Origin: Stieleria neptunia
GTDB lineage: Bacteria > Planctomycetota > Planctomycetia > Pirellulales > Pirellulaceae
Assembly: GCF_007754155.1 (NCBI RefSeq)
Contig: NZ_CP037423.1
Location: 10,102,938 to 10,166,937, forward strand
Direction: 5' to 3'
Length of the DNA: 64,000 nt
Below the pieces are notes generated by a model, which was not told the origin of the DNA, made no database searches, and was given only the letters and a program-made list of their open reading frames with translations. Of this stretch, positions 46,377 to 55,851 are shown piece by piece. The translations under genes were made by a program, and so were the position numbers. Each line of letters starts with the position of its first letter. Position 1 is the stretch's first letter.

Positions 46377-48928
46377 GACTTGCTTCATCACTATCGCTTC
46401 TCGCCTTGCTGCTTTGCTGCACTGTCAGTGCCGACGGCCCATCGCCCGAGCAGCAGGCCGTCATGCCGACGAAACATCTGGCGGTCTTCGAAAAGTACTG
46501 TTTCGACTGCCACGACGCGGCATCGAAAGAAGGGCAGCTCGACCTTGAATCGCTCTCACTGGAGATCAGCCGGGACATTCCGACTGCCCAGTGGTGGTCA
46601 CAGATTCTGGCGGCACTCAATGCCGGCGAGATGCCGCCGATGGATGCCGAGCAAATCACGGATGCCGAAAAGGCGGCGCTGCTGCAAGATCTGTCCGTTC
46701 AGATGGTGAAGGCTCGCAACATCCTCAGTGACAGCGGCGGCGAGATCACTCTCAGGCGACTCAATCGACGGGAGTACCAGAACACGCTCGAAGCGCTGCT
46801 GGGCTTTCGCCCCGATGTTTCCAGCCTTCCAGCCGACGACAGTACAGGTGGATTTGATACCGCGGGAGCGTCTCTGTTTTTCTCAGCCGACCAGTTTGAG
46901 CAATATCGCGCAACGGCGACGTCCGCGTTAAAGATCGCGTTGTCCGATCGAAAGAAGCCTCGCTCGGAGGTCCATCGCGTCGAGCCTGAAGAGACGCACT
47001 CGAAGGAATACTTTGATCGGGAGGAGAGTTTACTTGACGCCATCAAAAGAGCCGATGCGTTCCTGGCACAGGACAAAAAACCGCCTCAGGATTTTGGTTT
47101 TCGCGATTTCGCCCATGCCAAGAAGCAATCGGAAAGATCGCGAGTCCACCTGAAGCAGATGCAGGACTACACACGCCGTCCTCAGGCTAAAGATGGTGCG
47201 TTTCTGCTTCGCTATGAAGGGCATAAACGACCGTCGATCAGCACACCCAAAGTCAGCACGGCCGGCGGGCGCTACATCTTGCGAGTCCGAGCCGGGGCTT
47301 ACGACGATTCACCTCAGCGGCAGCGATACCTGGAATACGGGATCGGCAATCCGAAGGAGTATCGGGTTCTGGGACAGGTCAAAATACCGGGAACGGTTTC
47401 CAAACCGACGGTCGTCGAAGTTCCCATCGATCTGGATCCGGGAACATCGGGCGCGTTTCAAATTTTGTGGCGCGACTACAAAGAACAGGCCTCCCGATTC
47501 GTGACTCACCTCTTTCAGAGGGAAATCAATGGTATCGGTCAATTGCCGGTCGTGTGGGTGGACTGGGTGGAAGTGGAAGGACCTGTCTTCGATGAGTGGC
47601 TGAATCCGGCAAAGGACGATCTGGTACCACCGCGACGCAGCGGTGAGGATCACGCGAGCTACGCTCGACGGCTGATCGAATCATTCGCGACTCGAGCCTT
47701 TCGCAAGCGGCCGCCTGCCGATGAATTTATCGACAAGCTCGTCGAGCGGTATCTGGCAAAACGCAAGAACGGCAATCACCATGTTGCATCGATCATCGAC
47801 AGCTATGCGTTGGTCCTGTCCTCCCCCAGCTTTCTCTACATGCTTGAGCCGCGAGGCAGTGATCAACCGAAGCGACTGACCGATCGAGAACTTGCGGTCC
47901 GCCTGGCGTATTTCCTCTGGAGTGCTCCGCCGGACGCTGAGTTGTATGCGGCGGCGGACGCAGGAACACTCTCGCATGGCGACATGCTGCGTGCTCAAAC
48001 GGCTCGTCTGTTGAAAGACCAAAGATCCAGTGAGTTCATCAACAGCTTTGCTCATCAGTGGCTGGACATGGTGCGACTGGACATGTTCGACTTCGATGCC
48101 CGGTTGCATCCAGAGTTTGACCAGGCCGTTCGACGTAGTGCCCGCCAGGAAGTTTACGCCACCATCCGTCACGTTCTGGATCAAAGGCTGCCACTCGGGA
48201 CACTGTTAAAAGCAGACTTCGTGATGGTCAACGATGTGCTCGCGGACTTTTATTCTCTGCCGGGTGTTGAGGGCTCTCACTTCCGCCAAGTTCCTCTCCC
48301 CGCAACGTCGCCTCGCGGCGGCCTGCTCGGCACGGCGGCGATGCATGTGATGGGTGCTGATGGAACACGATCCGTGCCAGCGGTCCGTGGGGCGTGGGTT
48401 CTGACGCATCTGTTGCACGATCCACCGCCGCCTCCGCCGGCCAATATTCCTCAGTTGAGTCGCTTGTCAGGTGAACCTCGCAGCGGTCGCGATCTGCAAA
48501 CGCTTCATCAGGAGGCGCCGCAGTGTGCTCAATGTCACCGCAAGATCGATCCGATCGGATTCGGCTTGGAGAACTTTACTGCCGCCGGTCTTTGGAGGGA
48601 TACAGAGACCGTTTACGTCGAGTCGTCTAATGCGAAACAATTCAAGCTTCCCAAGTCTGCATCGTTTGACATTGATGCGTCGGGAGCACTGATCCGAGGC
48701 GAAGCGTTCAGCAACTTCTTTGAGCTTCGCGATGCGATTGCCAGCTACGACGACGCCTTTGCGCGTGGATTTACAGAACATCTGATCGCGTATGCGCTCG
48801 GGCGTCCCTACCAGATCTCTGACCACAACCTCGCCACCGAAATCACACAGCAAGCGTCCCGAGAAGGCGATCGAATCGACGCGTTCATCCATGCGTTGGT
48901 ACAGTCGAAAGCCTTCCGAAGGAAGTGA
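46373..48928 (+). CDS. DUF1592-type secreted cytochrome c protein 1
   Basis: An 851-residue protein with signal peptide (MRLASSLSLLALLLCCTVSA). A cytochrome c-like heme site CFDCH lies at residues 43-47 with GEMPP downstream. The usual planctomycete domain string follows: DUF1587 (LRRLNRREYQNTLEALLGF), a ligand-binding-like beta domain (RPSISTPKVSTAGGRYILRVRAGAYD), DUF1595, DUF1592 (LTDRELAVRLAYFLWSAPPDAEL), DUF1588 (RGGLLGTAAMHVMGADGTRSVPAVRG..CAQCHRKIDPIGFGLENF, second CxxCH at Cys718) and DUF1585. It is likely periplasmic and redox-active; the exact reaction is unknown. The start overlaps the FecR-like gene by four bases. Confidence 0.92.
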   Translation: MRLASSLSLLALLLCCTVSADGPSPEQQAVMPTKHLAVFEKYCFDCHDAASKEGQLDLESLSLEISRDIPTAQWWSQILAALNAGEMPPMDAEQITDAEKAALLQDLSVQMVKARNILSDSGGEITLRRLNRREYQNTLEALLGFRPDVSSLPADDSTGGFDTAGASLFFSADQFEQYRATATSALKIALSDRKKPRSEVHRVEPEETHSKEYFDREESLLDAIKRADAFLAQDKKPPQDFGFRDFAHAKKQSERSRVHLKQMQDYTRRPQAKDGAFLLRYEGHKRPSISTPKVSTAGGRYILRVRAGAYDDSPQRQRYLEYGIGNPKEYRVLGQVKIPGTVSKPTVVEVPIDLDPGTSGAFQILWRDYKEQASRFVTHLFQREINGIGQLPVVWVDWVEVEGPVFDEWLNPAKDDLVPPRRSGEDHASYARRLIESFATRAFRKRPPADEFIDKLVERYLAKRKNGNHHVASIIDSYALVLSSPSFLYMLEPRGSDQPKRLTDRELAVRLAYFLWSAPPDAELYAAADAGTLSHGDMLRAQTARLLKDQRSSEFINSFAHQWLDMVRLDMFDFDARLHPEFDQAVRRSARQEVYATIRHVLDQRLPLGTLLKADFVMVNDVLADFYSLPGVEGSHFRQVPLPATSPRGGLLGTAAMHVMGADGTRSVPAVRGAWVLTHLLHDPPPPPPANIPQLSRLSGEPRSGRDLQTLHQEAPQCAQCHRKIDPIGFGLENFTAAGLWRDTETVYVESSNAKQFKLPKSASFDIDASGALIRGEAFSNFFELRDAIASYDDAFARGFTEHLIAYALGRPYQISDHNLATEITQQASREGDRIDAFIHALVQSKAFRRK

Positions 48929-48981
48929 GATAGAGGGATGGGGAGATTGAACGCAACGCTAAAAGCAAAATTGAGCAAAAT

Positions 48982-50334
48982 ATGAACACTAGAAAAGTCA
49001 ACCGCAACACGCAGTCACCGAACTCCCCCTCTCCCCGCCCCTCATTCCCTCCTTCTCGAAGAGCATTCCTTGCCAGTAGCAGCGCCTTGATCGCTCTGCC
49101 ATTCCTTGAATCATTCGGCTTCCGAAGGTTTGCGTCCGCCGCCGAAGCGACGACGACCGCTCCCAAGCGTCTGGTCTTTTTGGGAATGGGATATGGTGTC
49201 ACAACGGACACCTGGTATCCGGACATCAACACGCCCGGAGCCGACTATGAGCTACCGGAGTCACTGCAGCCGCTGGCCGAATACAAACAGGACATCACGA
49301 TTTTTCAAAACCTGGAACATGCCAATTCGAGGGATGGGCATTCCGGTTCCACTTTCTGGCTGACCGGTGCGGACCGTTACGCGATTCCCGGCCAGAGTTT
49401 CCACAACACGGTTTCTGTTGATCAGGTGGCTGCGGCTCAGTTCGGCGGCGGGACCCGATTCACTTCCCTGCACCTCAACGGCGGAGACGACAACGGTCAT
49501 GGCCCTGGTTCCATTTCCTGGAACAACCAGGGCAAGCCGATTGCCGGGATGCCGCATCCGGTGGCGATGTACCACAAGCTATTTTCGTCCGACAACATGC
49601 CCCTGGCCGAGCGTCAGGCACTGTTGGCCGACGACCGTTCGGCTCTTGACACCGTGCTGTCCGATGCCCGGTCGGTGACGAAGGGGCTCACGAAGACCGA
49701 CAAAGACAAGATCGACGAGTACTTTCAGTCGATTCGCGAAATCGAAATCCGCATCGCCAAGGATGAAAAGTGGCTGACCGTTCCGAAGAAGCAGCCAGCC
49801 AGCCCGATTAAAGAACCATCGGACACACTCGAGGGCATTCCGGAAGTCGAAATGGCCTATGACCTGATGTTGGCCGCCATGCAGGTCGACGCGTCACGAG
49901 TCTTCACCTACCGCATGCCGGGTGACAGTTTCGTGAGCAGCCTCGGTTCCAGCTACTCCGTGCACAACCTGAGTCACCATCCCGGTTCACCGGAACGCAC
50001 TCGCGATTCCATTCTTCGCGACCAGAAGAACGCCGAGTTGCTGGCCGGATTCATTCGGAAGCTGAAGGAGTCGAAAGAACCCGATGGTTCCTCGCTCTAC
50101 GACAACGCGACGCTCACGTTTGGCAGCAATCTGCGGACGGTCCACAGCCTGGACAACTGTCCGACGCTGGTCACCGGCGGCGGTGCTGGATTCCAGCACG
50201 GCCGTCACCTTGTGATGGAAAAGAAGACCCCGCTGTGCAACCTTTGGCTCAGCATCCTCCGCGGCAGCGGCGTTCGAGCCGAAACGTTCGGTGACGCGAC
50301 TGGCGTTATCGACGAACTGTTTCAGACATCGTGA
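48982..50334 (+). CDS. DUF1552 protein, Tat-exported, 1
   Basis: A 450-residue protein. The N-terminus has the twin-arginine pattern SRRAFLASSSALIALPFLES, so it is exported folded. The body has DUF1552 blocks (KRLVFLGMGYGV, LADYKQD-type segment LAEYKQDITIFQNLEHAN, GGTRFTSLHLN, YFQSIREIEIRIA, MPGDSFVSSLGSSYSVHNLSHH, CPTLVTGGG). The fold resembles alkaline phosphatase-like or DUF1501 sulfatase-related enzymes, but activity is unknown. DUF1552 genes regularly follow DUF1592 genes, as here (53 bases), suggesting a joint complex. The N-terminal about 25 residues before the twin arginine are unusually long and Ser/Pro rich. Confidence 0.9.
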   Translation: MNTRKVNRNTQSPNSPSPRPSFPPSRRAFLASSSALIALPFLESFGFRRFASAAEATTTAPKRLVFLGMGYGVTTDTWYPDINTPGADYELPESLQPLAEYKQDITIFQNLEHANSRDGHSGSTFWLTGADRYAIPGQSFHNTVSVDQVAAAQFGGGTRFTSLHLNGGDDNGHGPGSISWNNQGKPIAGMPHPVAMYHKLFSSDNMPLAERQALLADDRSALDTVLSDARSVTKGLTKTDKDKIDEYFQSIREIEIRIAKDEKWLTVPKKQPASPIKEPSDTLEGIPEVEMAYDLMLAAMQVDASRVFTYRMPGDSFVSSLGSSYSVHNLSHHPGSPERTRDSILRDQKNAELLAGFIRKLKESKEPDGSSLYDNATLTFGSNLRTVHSLDNCPTLVTGGGAGFQHGRHLVMEKKTPLCNLWLSILRGSGVRAETFGDATGVIDELFQTS

Positions 50335-50335
50335 T

Positions 50336-50367
50336 GCCTATCCCACTTAGTGTTCCGACGATCCTTA
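50336..50367 (+). repeat. Half copy of the intergenic hairpin repeat
   Basis: GCCTATCCCACTTAG then TGTTCCGACGATCCTT matches 54299-54331 with one difference. It is the right arm and tail of the large hairpin at 54251-54311; the left arm is absent here. Confidence 0.8.
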
Positions 50368-50418
50368 GTGCCGGGCCTCACGGTACAATTGATGCCTCAC
50401 ACTCATAGAGAACCTCAC

Positions 50419-51690
50419 ATGTTTAATCGACGTTCATTTGTCCAGACGCTGGGAGGCGGCGCTCTCGCTCTGCCATTGCTCGAGTCGACCTCTATGGCGA
50501 CAGCGGCCAACGCAAAAGACACGCCTTCACGGTTGCTGGTCGTAGGCAACCCGTACGGCGCGCACCCCGAGCACTTCTTCCCAGTGCAGTTCGGCAAAGA
50601 CTTCCGCTTGCCCAAAACAATCCGTTCGCTGGAGTGGCTTCGCGATCGGATCAGCATCCTGTCGCACACCGACCACAATATGAAAAGTGGGCATGGACGG
50701 GAAATTTCATTCCTGAGCGGTGTGTTGCCGGACATGAGTGCGGCATTTGCCGAAAAGAACATGTCGATCGACCAGATCGTGGCTCGTCGTGTGGGCGCCA
50801 ACACCCGATACGCGTCGTTGCATGCCTGTCTGGGGCGAAGTATCCGGATGAGTTGGAATGCGAACGGTGTCGATATCAAACCGTTCACCGACGTGCAAAG
50901 GATGTACGACCACCTGTTCCAGAACCTGACCGAAAAAGAGCGGCAAACGGCGAGGCAGTTGCTGCATCAAAACAGCAGCGTTCTGGACGCCGTCCGCGAA
51001 CAGTTCGCCGGCGTACGCAAGCGAGCGTCACGCAGCGACCAGGTCCGATTGGACTTGTACGCGAATTCGTTGAGAGACATGGAGAAGAACCTCGTCAACC
51101 GAGAAAAATGGGTCGATCGCGATAAACCCTCGCTCGATCTCTCGGAGTACTTTCAGGGAAGTGAGATCACCATCGAAAACGACTACAACGCGGTTTTCGA
51201 CATGGTGGCCTATGCATTCCAAACCGATCTCACTCGCGTTGCCGTCATTGGATATTCGCCAGAGTTGAATTACACCGATGTCGATGGTGTCAACCGTGGT
51301 TATCACGGCTGCACACACAACGGCAAGAACGAAGAGACGGTCGCTGAACTGGTCGCCATTGAGTCGTTTCAAGTCGAGCAGATGGCACGCTGTCTGAAGA
51401 AGCTCGATGACACTCCCGAACCGAACGCCGATGGCAGCATGTTGGATCACACGGTCGTGATGTTCGGCAGCGGCATGGGCTATGGAGGCACCCACTCCAA
51501 CAAAAACCTTCCGATCTTGGTCGCCGGCGGCGGGCTGGAACATTGCGGTCACGTCGACACACGCGACTCAAGTGGCAACAACATGCCGTTGTGCAATCTG
51601 TTCCTGGCGTTGCTCCAGCATTTCGGACTGGAATATGAGCAGTTCAACCAAAGCACGGCGGCGTTCGATTTCAAAACCGGCAAGGCGTAG
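50419..51690 (+). CDS. DUF1552 protein, Tat-exported, 2
   Basis: A 423-residue protein with twin-arginine leader MFNRRSFVQTLGGGALALPLLES. DUF1552 blocks include SRLLVVGNPYGAHPEHFFP, ISILSHTDHNMKSGHGRE, RYASLHACLG, YANSLRDMEKNL and NLPILVAGGGLEHCGHVDT. Although in the same family as the preceding gene, the two are diverged, so they are probably subunits with separate roles rather than a recent duplication. ATG at 50419 places the twin Arg at residues 4-5; an ATG at 50392 would add nine residues. The gap from the previous gene contains the repeat at 50336-50367. Confidence 0.9.
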   Translation: MFNRRSFVQTLGGGALALPLLESTSMATAANAKDTPSRLLVVGNPYGAHPEHFFPVQFGKDFRLPKTIRSLEWLRDRISILSHTDHNMKSGHGREISFLSGVLPDMSAAFAEKNMSIDQIVARRVGANTRYASLHACLGRSIRMSWNANGVDIKPFTDVQRMYDHLFQNLTEKERQTARQLLHQNSSVLDAVREQFAGVRKRASRSDQVRLDLYANSLRDMEKNLVNREKWVDRDKPSLDLSEYFQGSEITIENDYNAVFDMVAYAFQTDLTRVAVIGYSPELNYTDVDGVNRGYHGCTHNGKNEETVAELVAIESFQVEQMARCLKKLDDTPEPNADGSMLDHTVVMFGSGMGYGGTHSNKNLPILVAGGGLEHCGHVDTRDSSGNNMPLCNLFLALLQHFGLEYEQFNQSTAAFDFKTGKA

Positions 51691-51735
51691 CTTCAACTGC
51701 AGAACATGATCCACTGGACGTTAAACTCAATCGAA

Positions 51736-54246
51736 ATGACACGACGAACTCAAATCGTGATCGCGAGCCTGATCGCCCTGATCGCAATCCCGAATCTCGC
51801 TCAGGCTGACCTGGGCATCCTCAAGCAGCACTGTTCAGCGTGCCACACCGGCCCTAATCCGGAAGGCGATTTCAGCCTGCACGACTTGCGGAAGTCACCG
51901 GATCAAAAAAACCTCGCGCATTGGGTCGAAAGCCTCCAGCGGGTTCGCGATGGCGAGATGCCTCCCGCCGAAGAAAACAAAATGACCAGGCAGGAAGTTG
52001 CAGAACTGCAACAGTTTCTGCAAAAGCAAATCGTGCTTTTTGAAGAGCGCGTTGAACAACCGCTGCAGACGCCGCCGCGACGATTAAATAACCGAGAGTT
52101 CGAGAACAGTGTACGTGACGTCCTGTCGCTCGATCACATTGGCACCCACGATCCGCTTGCCATGCTGCCCGGTGACACTCTGCATGACGGGTTTGACACT
52201 CATGGCGAATCTCTCGGCATGAGCGAATTTCATCTGGATCAGCAAGTCACCGCCATTCGGCGTGTGCTGGACAACGTCATCCTGTCGGACGAACAACCCA
52301 CATCGCAGCAGTTGACGGCCACCGCCGATCAGATGTTTGTCGTCGACACGGACAATCGACGGCGTGGTGACAAGACGATCCGTCGTGATGACGGTGTTGA
52401 GCTGAAAGACCCTGAAGATCAACTCTATTGCGAAAACTTTCCCCACACGAAATCCGCTGGCTGGTATCGGATCACCGTGAAAGCCAAAGCACTCGACCGG
52501 CACGTCTACTCGCAAGACAAGACGGGCATCTATGACGACGACCCATTGATTCTGAGGATGGAACTGGGAAGCCGCCATGTCGATTTGCCGCTGGATGAAG
52601 GAGCGATGCAGGAATTCACCGCGACCCATTGGCTGGCTGAAAACACACCGATCCGGTTTTCATTCCAAACCGACGGGCTGAGGCTGATCGGCAACGGCAA
52701 CTTCAAATTCCAGCATCGGATCGCTCACGATTACATCAAGACGCACGACCCTGACTTGTACCAACGCATCGTCAAGGAAGAAGTTCCCAACGCGAAATCC
52801 CGAAGCACTCAACCGAGTCATTGGGTTCACTGGGTTCCCTACTGGCAGGGGCCAAGACCTCTTCTGTCGAGCGTGGAAATTGAAGGCCCGTTTTACCAAT
52901 CGTGGCCGCCGCAACGACAAGTCGACCTGGTTGGCAGGCAACCGACGGTCGCCAATGCGGCGGCGATTCTGAAACCGATCGCCCAGCGAGCCTGGCGACG
53001 CGACGTCTCCGACCAGGAACTGGCACCCATCATCCGGCTGGTTGAATCTCAATCCTCGTCGCTGGGAGAACTCGGTGCGATCCGAGAAGGCATCGTGGCG
53101 CTCTTCGTTTCGCCTTCGTTCCTAATGCTGAACTCCGAAGACGTGACTCCCGAAGAGCTGTTTGCCGTCAAGTTCAGCTATTTGCTCGGCAGCACCACGC
53201 CGGACGCTGACTTGATTGCCCGGGTCCGCAAGGGAGAACTCGACTCGTTTGGTGCAGTTCGCGATGAGCTGAAGCGACGGATTGCCAACGGCAAGGCGAA
53301 CGCGTTTCTTCGCGAGTTTCCGTATGGATGGTTGGAACTGGACCGCATCAACTTCATGTCTCCCGATGTTGACCAGTATCCGTTGTACGAGAAAAAACGG
53401 CTCAATGAAGATATGGTCAACGAAGTGCTTGCGTTGTTTCGTCACGTCGCGGAGAACAACCGGCCGCTACCGGAATTGCTCAGCGGCGACTATTCCTTTG
53501 TCAACGCCGACCTGGCGAAAGTCTACGGGCTTGAAGGTGTCCCCAGCGATTCGGTGTTGCGGAAGGTCACCTTTGGCGACGGCAAACGCGGCGGCTTGCT
53601 GGGCGCGGCAGCTTTCTTGACGCTGACGGCCGACACGCTCAGCACCTCGCCCATCCATCGCGCGGTTTTCGTGATGGAAAATTTCATGGGCATCCACCCT
53701 TCTCCACCGCCGGCAGATGTAGAAATCCTGGAACCCGATGTTCGCTCGGCGCGAACGATTCGAGAAGTGCTGGACGCCCACAAAAGCGACGCATCCTGTG
53801 CCGCATGTCATCTGAACATTGATCCGTTCGGATACGCGTTTGAGAATTTTGACCCGGTCGGTGCATGGCGTGACGAGTACATCGATGTATCCCAGAGAGC
53901 GGATGCGGATGAGGCTGGCAATTCAAAGAAACGTCGCGACCGCACGCCTTCATTTGAAGCAATTCCGATCGACGCGTCTTCCACGTTTGTCAGCGGCGCC
54001 CAGTACAAGGACATCACCGAATTCCGCCAGCTGATGCAAAGCGATTCCAGCCGCGACCGATTCGTCCGTTGCTTCGTCACGAAAGTCCTGACGTACGCGA
54101 ACGGAATCGAGCCTGAGAATTTCACCGAAGTGGAATCGATCGTCAAACAATCCGCGTCGCACGACTACAACAGCATCGAAACGCTGGCAGCCATCATCCA
54201 CAGCCCCCTGTTCCGTGAGTGCAAAACGTCAGAATCCGAGCGTTAG
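51736..54246 (+). CDS. DUF1592-type secreted cytochrome c protein 2
   Basis: An 836-residue protein with signal peptide (MTRRTQIVIASLIALIAIPNLAQA). The heme site CSACH is at residues 33-37, followed by GEMPP. The DUF1587 segment reads RRLNNREFENSVRDVLSLDHIG. A ligand-binding-like domain, then DUF1595 (IAQRAWRRDVSDQEL), DUF1592, DUF1588 (GGLLGAAAFLTLTADTLSTSPIHRAVFVMENF) and a second CxxCH (CAACHLNIDPFGYAFENF, Cys688) follow. A DUF1585 end closes the protein. A start at 51706 is possible but gives a poor leader. It forms the second DUF1552-DUF1592 pair of the operon. The two DUF1592 proteins of this operon are clearly paralogous but diverged. Confidence 0.92.
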   Translation: MTRRTQIVIASLIALIAIPNLAQADLGILKQHCSACHTGPNPEGDFSLHDLRKSPDQKNLAHWVESLQRVRDGEMPPAEENKMTRQEVAELQQFLQKQIVLFEERVEQPLQTPPRRLNNREFENSVRDVLSLDHIGTHDPLAMLPGDTLHDGFDTHGESLGMSEFHLDQQVTAIRRVLDNVILSDEQPTSQQLTATADQMFVVDTDNRRRGDKTIRRDDGVELKDPEDQLYCENFPHTKSAGWYRITVKAKALDRHVYSQDKTGIYDDDPLILRMELGSRHVDLPLDEGAMQEFTATHWLAENTPIRFSFQTDGLRLIGNGNFKFQHRIAHDYIKTHDPDLYQRIVKEEVPNAKSRSTQPSHWVHWVPYWQGPRPLLSSVEIEGPFYQSWPPQRQVDLVGRQPTVANAAAILKPIAQRAWRRDVSDQELAPIIRLVESQSSSLGELGAIREGIVALFVSPSFLMLNSEDVTPEELFAVKFSYLLGSTTPDADLIARVRKGELDSFGAVRDELKRRIANGKANAFLREFPYGWLELDRINFMSPDVDQYPLYEKKRLNEDMVNEVLALFRHVAENNRPLPELLSGDYSFVNADLAKVYGLEGVPSDSVLRKVTFGDGKRGGLLGAAAFLTLTADTLSTSPIHRAVFVMENFMGIHPSPPPADVEILEPDVRSARTIREVLDAHKSDASCAACHLNIDPFGYAFENFDPVGAWRDEYIDVSQRADADEAGNSKKRRDRTPSFEAIPIDASSTFVSGAQYKDITEFRQLMQSDSSRDRFVRCFVTKVLTYANGIEPENFTEVESIVKQSASHDYNSIETLAAIIHSPLFRECKTSESER

Positions 54247-54250
54247 AGAC

Positions 54251-54311
54251 AAGTGGGATAGGCTTCTAGCCTGTCGATGCTGAAACGACAGGCTGGAAGC
54301 CTATCCCACTT
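54251..54311. repeat. Large intergenic hairpin (26-bp arms)
   Basis: The left arm AAGTGGGATAGGCTTCTAGC continues with CTGTCG; a 9-base loop and the matching right arm (54286-54311) follow, with one mismatch. It begins five bases after the DUF1592 stop. It could attenuate or protect the transcript between the cytochrome and sulfatase parts of the train, or be a mobile REP-like unit. No T-tract follows, so it is not a canonical terminator. Confidence 0.85.
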
Positions 54312-54362
54312 ATTGTTCCGACGATCCTTCAATATGAAGACACTGCCGAGAGGTCGAACGAG

Positions 54363-55754
54363 ATGAATTCGATACTGAGAGCCATCCTAATCCTGATCGC
54401 GTCGACCTGCGGCCAGGCGATTGCAGGTGCGAACGACGAGCACGCGGACAACGGAAAGCAACCGAATATCGTGTTGTTTTTCGTGGACGATCTGGGCTGG
54501 TACGACCTTGGATACCGCAACCCTAAATTTGAAACGCCCCACATCGATCAACTCGCCAGCGAAAGTCTCGATTTTCAGCGGGCGTACATCGCCAGCCCGA
54601 CTTGCAGTCCCAGTCGAGCGACCTTGTTGACCGGCAAACATCCGGCACGGCTGCAAATGGTCCGCCACATCCCGAATGACACGAAGCATGGGTTTGACGA
54701 GTTTGGACGGACGGACAAAGAATTCAACTTTTGGGAGGGCGACCCTGCAAAGTTCCCCTGCCGCAACTGGCTTCCGCTGGAACACACCAGTTACGCCGAG
54801 GCGCTCAATGAACTCGGATACTACAACCAGTTCTTCGGCAAGTGGCATCTTGGTCACGAAGCTTTCCATCCAATCAAGCAGGGCTTCGACGGGCAAGTTG
54901 GCACGACCAACGCGGGCCATCCAAAGTCTTACGATCCACCGTTCTTCAAGAACTCCGATGTCTTCGCCGACGTGCAGGACCGGTATCTAACGGACGCGTT
55001 GACAGATCAGTCAATCCGGTTTATCGAGCAGTATGACCGGGCACAGCCGTTCATGCTTTCGATGTGGTACTACAACGTTCACCGACCGCCGGTTGGACGC
55101 GCCGATCTGGTGAAGGACTTCGAGGCGAAAGGGTACAGCAAAGTCGACGCAGTCTATGCGGCTCAAGTCAAAGCGGTTGACGAATCGGTTGGTCGCATTC
55201 GTCAAGCCATCAGGGAAAAGGGCATCGGTGAAAACACGATCGTGATTTTCCTGTCCGATCAAGGCAGTTGGTATCAGAACCTGCCACTTCGGGGAAACAA
55301 ACGAGTCGACACGCTCTGCGAAGGTGGCGCTCGCGTCCCGCTATTGATTCACTGGCCGGGCGTCACGAAGCCGAAGTCGAAGAACAACAGCCTCGTTCAA
55401 TCGACGGACCTGTTTCCGACGCTCGTCGAAATTGCCGGCGGTGATCATGCCAAGCATCCCGACCTCGACGGTGTTTCCCTGGTCTCAGTGATTCGCGAGA
55501 ACAGCACGCTCGATCGTGGTGAACCACTATTCGGCTACCGCGCCTATCAAGACCTCTACGCCTCCGTCCGAGAAGGTGATTGGAAACTGCTCGCCTACCG
55601 CAGTGGCAAAGTCAACCTCTACAACATCGCAGAAGACGAGAGCGAACAAAACGATCTCGCGCAAACTCGGCCCGGCATCGCGAAGCAACTCACGAAGAAA
55701 CTGGTCGAGTGGGAGGAGCGGATGAACGTCGAACAATACTCCGGGGTGAAGTGA
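54363..55754 (+). CDS. Secreted sulfatase
   Basis: A 463-residue sulfatase with signal peptide (residues 1-22). Motifs are QPNIVLFFVDDLGWYDLGY (metal ligands), formylglycine motif CSPSR at Cys81, FGKWHLGH and FLSDQGSWY, where Gln replaces the Asn usual in the second metal site (D-N-G becomes D-Q-G). The C-terminal subdomain SVREGDWKLLAYRSGKVNLYNIAEDESEQNDLA is complete. It follows the hairpin at 54251-54311 and probably belongs to the sigma-led gene train, with the next sulfatase 97 bases downstream. Confidence 0.9.
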   Translation: MNSILRAILILIASTCGQAIAGANDEHADNGKQPNIVLFFVDDLGWYDLGYRNPKFETPHIDQLASESLDFQRAYIASPTCSPSRATLLTGKHPARLQMVRHIPNDTKHGFDEFGRTDKEFNFWEGDPAKFPCRNWLPLEHTSYAEALNELGYYNQFFGKWHLGHEAFHPIKQGFDGQVGTTNAGHPKSYDPPFFKNSDVFADVQDRYLTDALTDQSIRFIEQYDRAQPFMLSMWYYNVHRPPVGRADLVKDFEAKGYSKVDAVYAAQVKAVDESVGRIRQAIREKGIGENTIVIFLSDQGSWYQNLPLRGNKRVDTLCEGGARVPLLIHWPGVTKPKSKNNSLVQSTDLFPTLVEIAGGDHAKHPDLDGVSLVSVIRENSTLDRGEPLFGYRAYQDLYASVREGDWKLLAYRSGKVNLYNIAEDESEQNDLAQTRPGIAKQLTKKLVEWEERMNVEQYSGVK

Positions 55755-55851
55755 CGTCATCCTTTGAAAGAATGGAAGGCCGCCCATGGTCTCTCCGGCG
55801 AGGTTGGCATCCAGGGTTCATGACGAAACACGAAACACAAATTTGCAAAAC

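Noticed and set aside
54251..54311. Rho-independent terminator after the DUF1592 gene
   Set aside because: The hairpin is strong, but neither side is followed by a run of T, so it was listed as a repeat instead.
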